Assembly: GCA_014379045.1 (NCBI GenBank)
Contig: JACMMK010000276.1
Coordinates: 1 to 8,136 of the forward strand
Origin: Burkholderiales bacterium
GTDB lineage: Bacteria > Pseudomonadota > Gammaproteobacteria > Burkholderiales > CAIKXV01
DNA length: 8,136 nucleotides
Direction of reading: 5' to 3'
Position 1 is the first letter of the stretch; the number at the start of each line of letters is the position of its first letter. A program made the translations under genes and the position numbers. The notes beneath the pieces are model-generated. The model had not been told where the DNA came from and made no database searches. It saw only the letters and a program-made list of their open reading frames with translations. Positions 6,941-8,136 of the stretch are shown piece by piece.

Positions 6941-7937
6941 ATTCGATTTTCAGGTTGGCCTGCTTGATCAGCTTCGCGTAGCGCGGATACTCGGTGCGCA
7001 TCAACTCGAGGAACTGTGCGGGCGAACTCGGCGCCGGGTCGCTGCCGCTGCGCAGCATCCGCTCGACCATCTCGGGCTCCTTCAGCGCCCGCGCGACATC
7101 GGTCGTCCAGCGCTCGACCACCGGTGCCGGGAGCTTCGCCGGCCCGATGATGCCGAACCAGGTGTCGTAGATGAAGCCGGGCATCCCTGCATCGGTCATC
7201 GCCGGCACCTCGGGGAAGCCGCTCGCGCGCTTGCCCGAGGTCACCGCGATCGCGCGCAGCTTGCCCTCTTTCAGTTGACCGGCGATGGCGGCCACCGGAA
7301 ACACGTAGTAGTGCACGCGCCCCGAGAGCATCTCGGAGATCGCATCGGAAAGCAGCTTGAACGGGACGTGCACGGTGTCGATGCCCGCGGCCTGGCGGAA
7401 GAACTCCCCCGCCATGTGCGAACCGCTGCCGATGCCGGCCGAGCCCATGTTGAGTTGACCGGGGCGCGCCTTCGCGTACGCGAGGAATTCCTTCAGCGTG
7501 GTCACCGGCACCTGCGGGGCCACCACCAGCACGTTCGCGAGCGAGGCGACCTGGGTCACCATCGTGAAATCCTCGATCGGCCGGTACGGCAGTTCCTTCT
7601 GCAGCAGCGGTGCGGCCAGATGCGGCGTACCGACCAACGCCATCGTGTAGCCGTCGGGCGCGGCCTTCGACACGATCTGTCCGCCGAGAATGCCGCCGCC
7701 GCCGGGGCGGTTGTCGACGACGATCTGCTGTCCCCACAACTCGAACAGCCGTTGCCCGAGGGTGCGCCCGAGGAAGTCGCTCGCGGCACCGGGCGGAAAC
7801 GGCACCACCAGCCGCACCGGACGCGTCGGATACTTCGACTGCGTTGCATCGGCCGCAAGTGCCGGCCGCGGGTACATCACGGTGCTGGCCACGACCGCCA
7901 ACGCCGCCAGAGTCATCGCATCGATCGATCTTTTCAT
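6939..7937 (-). CDS. Bug/TctC-family periplasmic solute-binding protein
   Basis: This 332-residue protein binds a small, usually carboxylated solute in the periplasm and passes it to a tripartite tricarboxylate transporter, or acts as a sensor. It has a signal peptide (basic MKRS, hydrophobic core about 7-20, cleavage likely after ALA at 26-28). Family marks follow: YPTRPVRLVVPFPPGAASD (36-54), VDNRPGGGGILGGQ (74-87), AAPDGYTMAL (92-101), the ligand-binding segment HVPFKLLSDAISEMLSGRV (190-208) and GKLRAIAVTSGKR (225-237). The last 20 residues include YPRYAKLIKQA, the usual ending. The start at 7937 is preferred over longer forms because of the signal peptide and the AGGAGGA site just upstream. 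The large and small membrane subunits (TctA, TctB) are not in this window, as is common for the many orphan Bug proteins of Burkholderiales. It likely captures the substrate or inducer of the catabolic genes that follow; the ligand cannot be predicted. Confidence 0.95.
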   Translation of the reverse strand: MKRSIDAMTLAALAVVASTVMYPRPALAADATQSKYPTRPVRLVVPFPPGAASDFLGRTLGQRLFELWGQQIVVDNRPGGGGILGGQIVSKAAPDGYTMALVGTPHLAAPLLQKELPYRPIEDFTMVTQVASLANVLVVAPQVPVTTLKEFLAYAKARPGQLNMGSAGIGSGSHMAGEFFRQAAGIDTVHVPFKLLSDAISEMLSGRVHYYVFPVAAIAGQLKEGKLRAIAVTSGKRASGFPEVPAMTDAGMPGFIYDTWFGIIGPAKLPAPVVERWTTDVARALKEPEMVERMLRSGSDPAPSSPAQFLELMRTEYPRYAKLIKQANLKIE

Positions 7938-7940
7938 TTT

Positions 7941-7947
7941 TCCTCCT
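7941..7947 (-). promoter_or_regulatory. Shine-Dalgarno site of the solute-binding protein gene
   Basis: The minus strand reads AGGAGGA, ending 3 bases before the ATG at 7937. It excludes an upstream in-frame ATG at 8054, which would also place the gene inside the preceding reductase gene and bury the signal peptide. The 67-base gap 7938-8004 holds no promoter or terminator that I can recognise. Confidence 0.8.
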
Positions 7948-8004
7948 GCGCGTCGGCGCGCGAACCCGGCATCGGTGACGTGGGATACCGAGGCGCGTCC
8001 ACGT

Positions 8005-8136
8005 TCAGCCTCCGAGTGTCTTGAAGTAGCCGGCCGGATACCGCTCGCCGGCACCCGCGCCCGGGCGGAATGCCTCCGACAGATCGTCGAGGTCGGTGGC
8101 CGACAGCACGAGATCGACGGCGGCAGCGTTCTGCTC
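8005..8136 (-). CDS. Aldo/keto reductase, C-terminal end
   Basis: The last 43 codons and the stop of a gene that enters from the right edge. The peptide begins EQNAAAVDLVLSATDLDDLS and ends in a GERYPAGYFKTL-type tail. This is the characteristic end of aldo/keto reductases: after the cofactor-binding motif, a 'leu-glu-x-asn' helix, a beta strand, an 'LSxxDLxxL' helix, then a GxRYP tail. Such enzymes reduce aldehydes and ketones with NADPH in the cytoplasm. The catalytic Tyr, Lys, Asp and His lie outside the window, so the assignment rests on the tail alone. It ends 67 bases before the solute-binding protein gene on the same strand, so it could be the preceding member of the same operon. It does not appear among long open frames because its start is missing. 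Confidence 0.65.
   Translation of the reverse strand, partial: EQNAAAVDLVLSATDLDDLSEAFRPGAGAGERYPAGYFKTLGG

Noticed and set aside
5898..8024. A 708-codon open frame on the plus strand
   Set aside because: It is antisense to the alpha/beta hydrolase and the solute-binding protein, with shadow-type composition and no recognisable domain.

Overview
The window is a gene-dense, high-GC stretch in which all eight supported genes lie on the minus strand. They read right to left with gaps of -13 to +131 bases. High GC, strong GGAG-type ribosome binding sites, long empty frames in every register, and a Bug/TctC-type solute-binding protein point to a proteobacterium. A betaproteobacterium of the Burkholderiales is the best guess, because that protein family is greatly expanded there. 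This is inference from gene content, not from a marker gene.

In order of transcription: (1) 8136-8005, the C-terminal end of an aldo/keto reductase, cut by the right edge; (2) 7937-6939, an exported Bug/TctC-family solute-binding protein; (3) 6926-5853, an alpha/beta hydrolase with an N-terminal helical region, resembling 2,6-dihydropseudooxynicotine hydrolase; (4) 5802-4441, an M24 'pita-bread' family protein in which one metal-ligand Asp is replaced by Cys; (5) 4394-3378 and (6) 3390-2413, the alpha and beta subunits of a ThDP-dependent 2-oxo acid (or acetoin-type) dehydrogenase E1; (7) 2281-566, an exported YtcJ-like amidohydrolase; (8) 532-1, the lipoyl and E1/E3-binding domains of the matching E2, cut by the left edge. 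No RNA gene, CRISPR array, insertion sequence or convincing sigma-70 promoter is visible, and no stretch over 300 bases lacks a gene.

The layout suggests one catabolic operon. The solute-binding protein would capture a small, probably carboxylated substrate in the periplasm. Hydrolases (alpha/beta hydrolase, M24 protein, exported amidohydrolase) would cleave C-C, C-N or amide-type bonds. The E1/E2 complex would convert a resulting 2-oxo acid or acetoin-like ketone to an acyl-CoA. The substrate cannot be read from the sequence. The most notable points are the altered metal site of the M24 protein, the exported amidohydrolase lying between E1 beta and E2, and an enzyme combination that I do not recognise as a named pathway.
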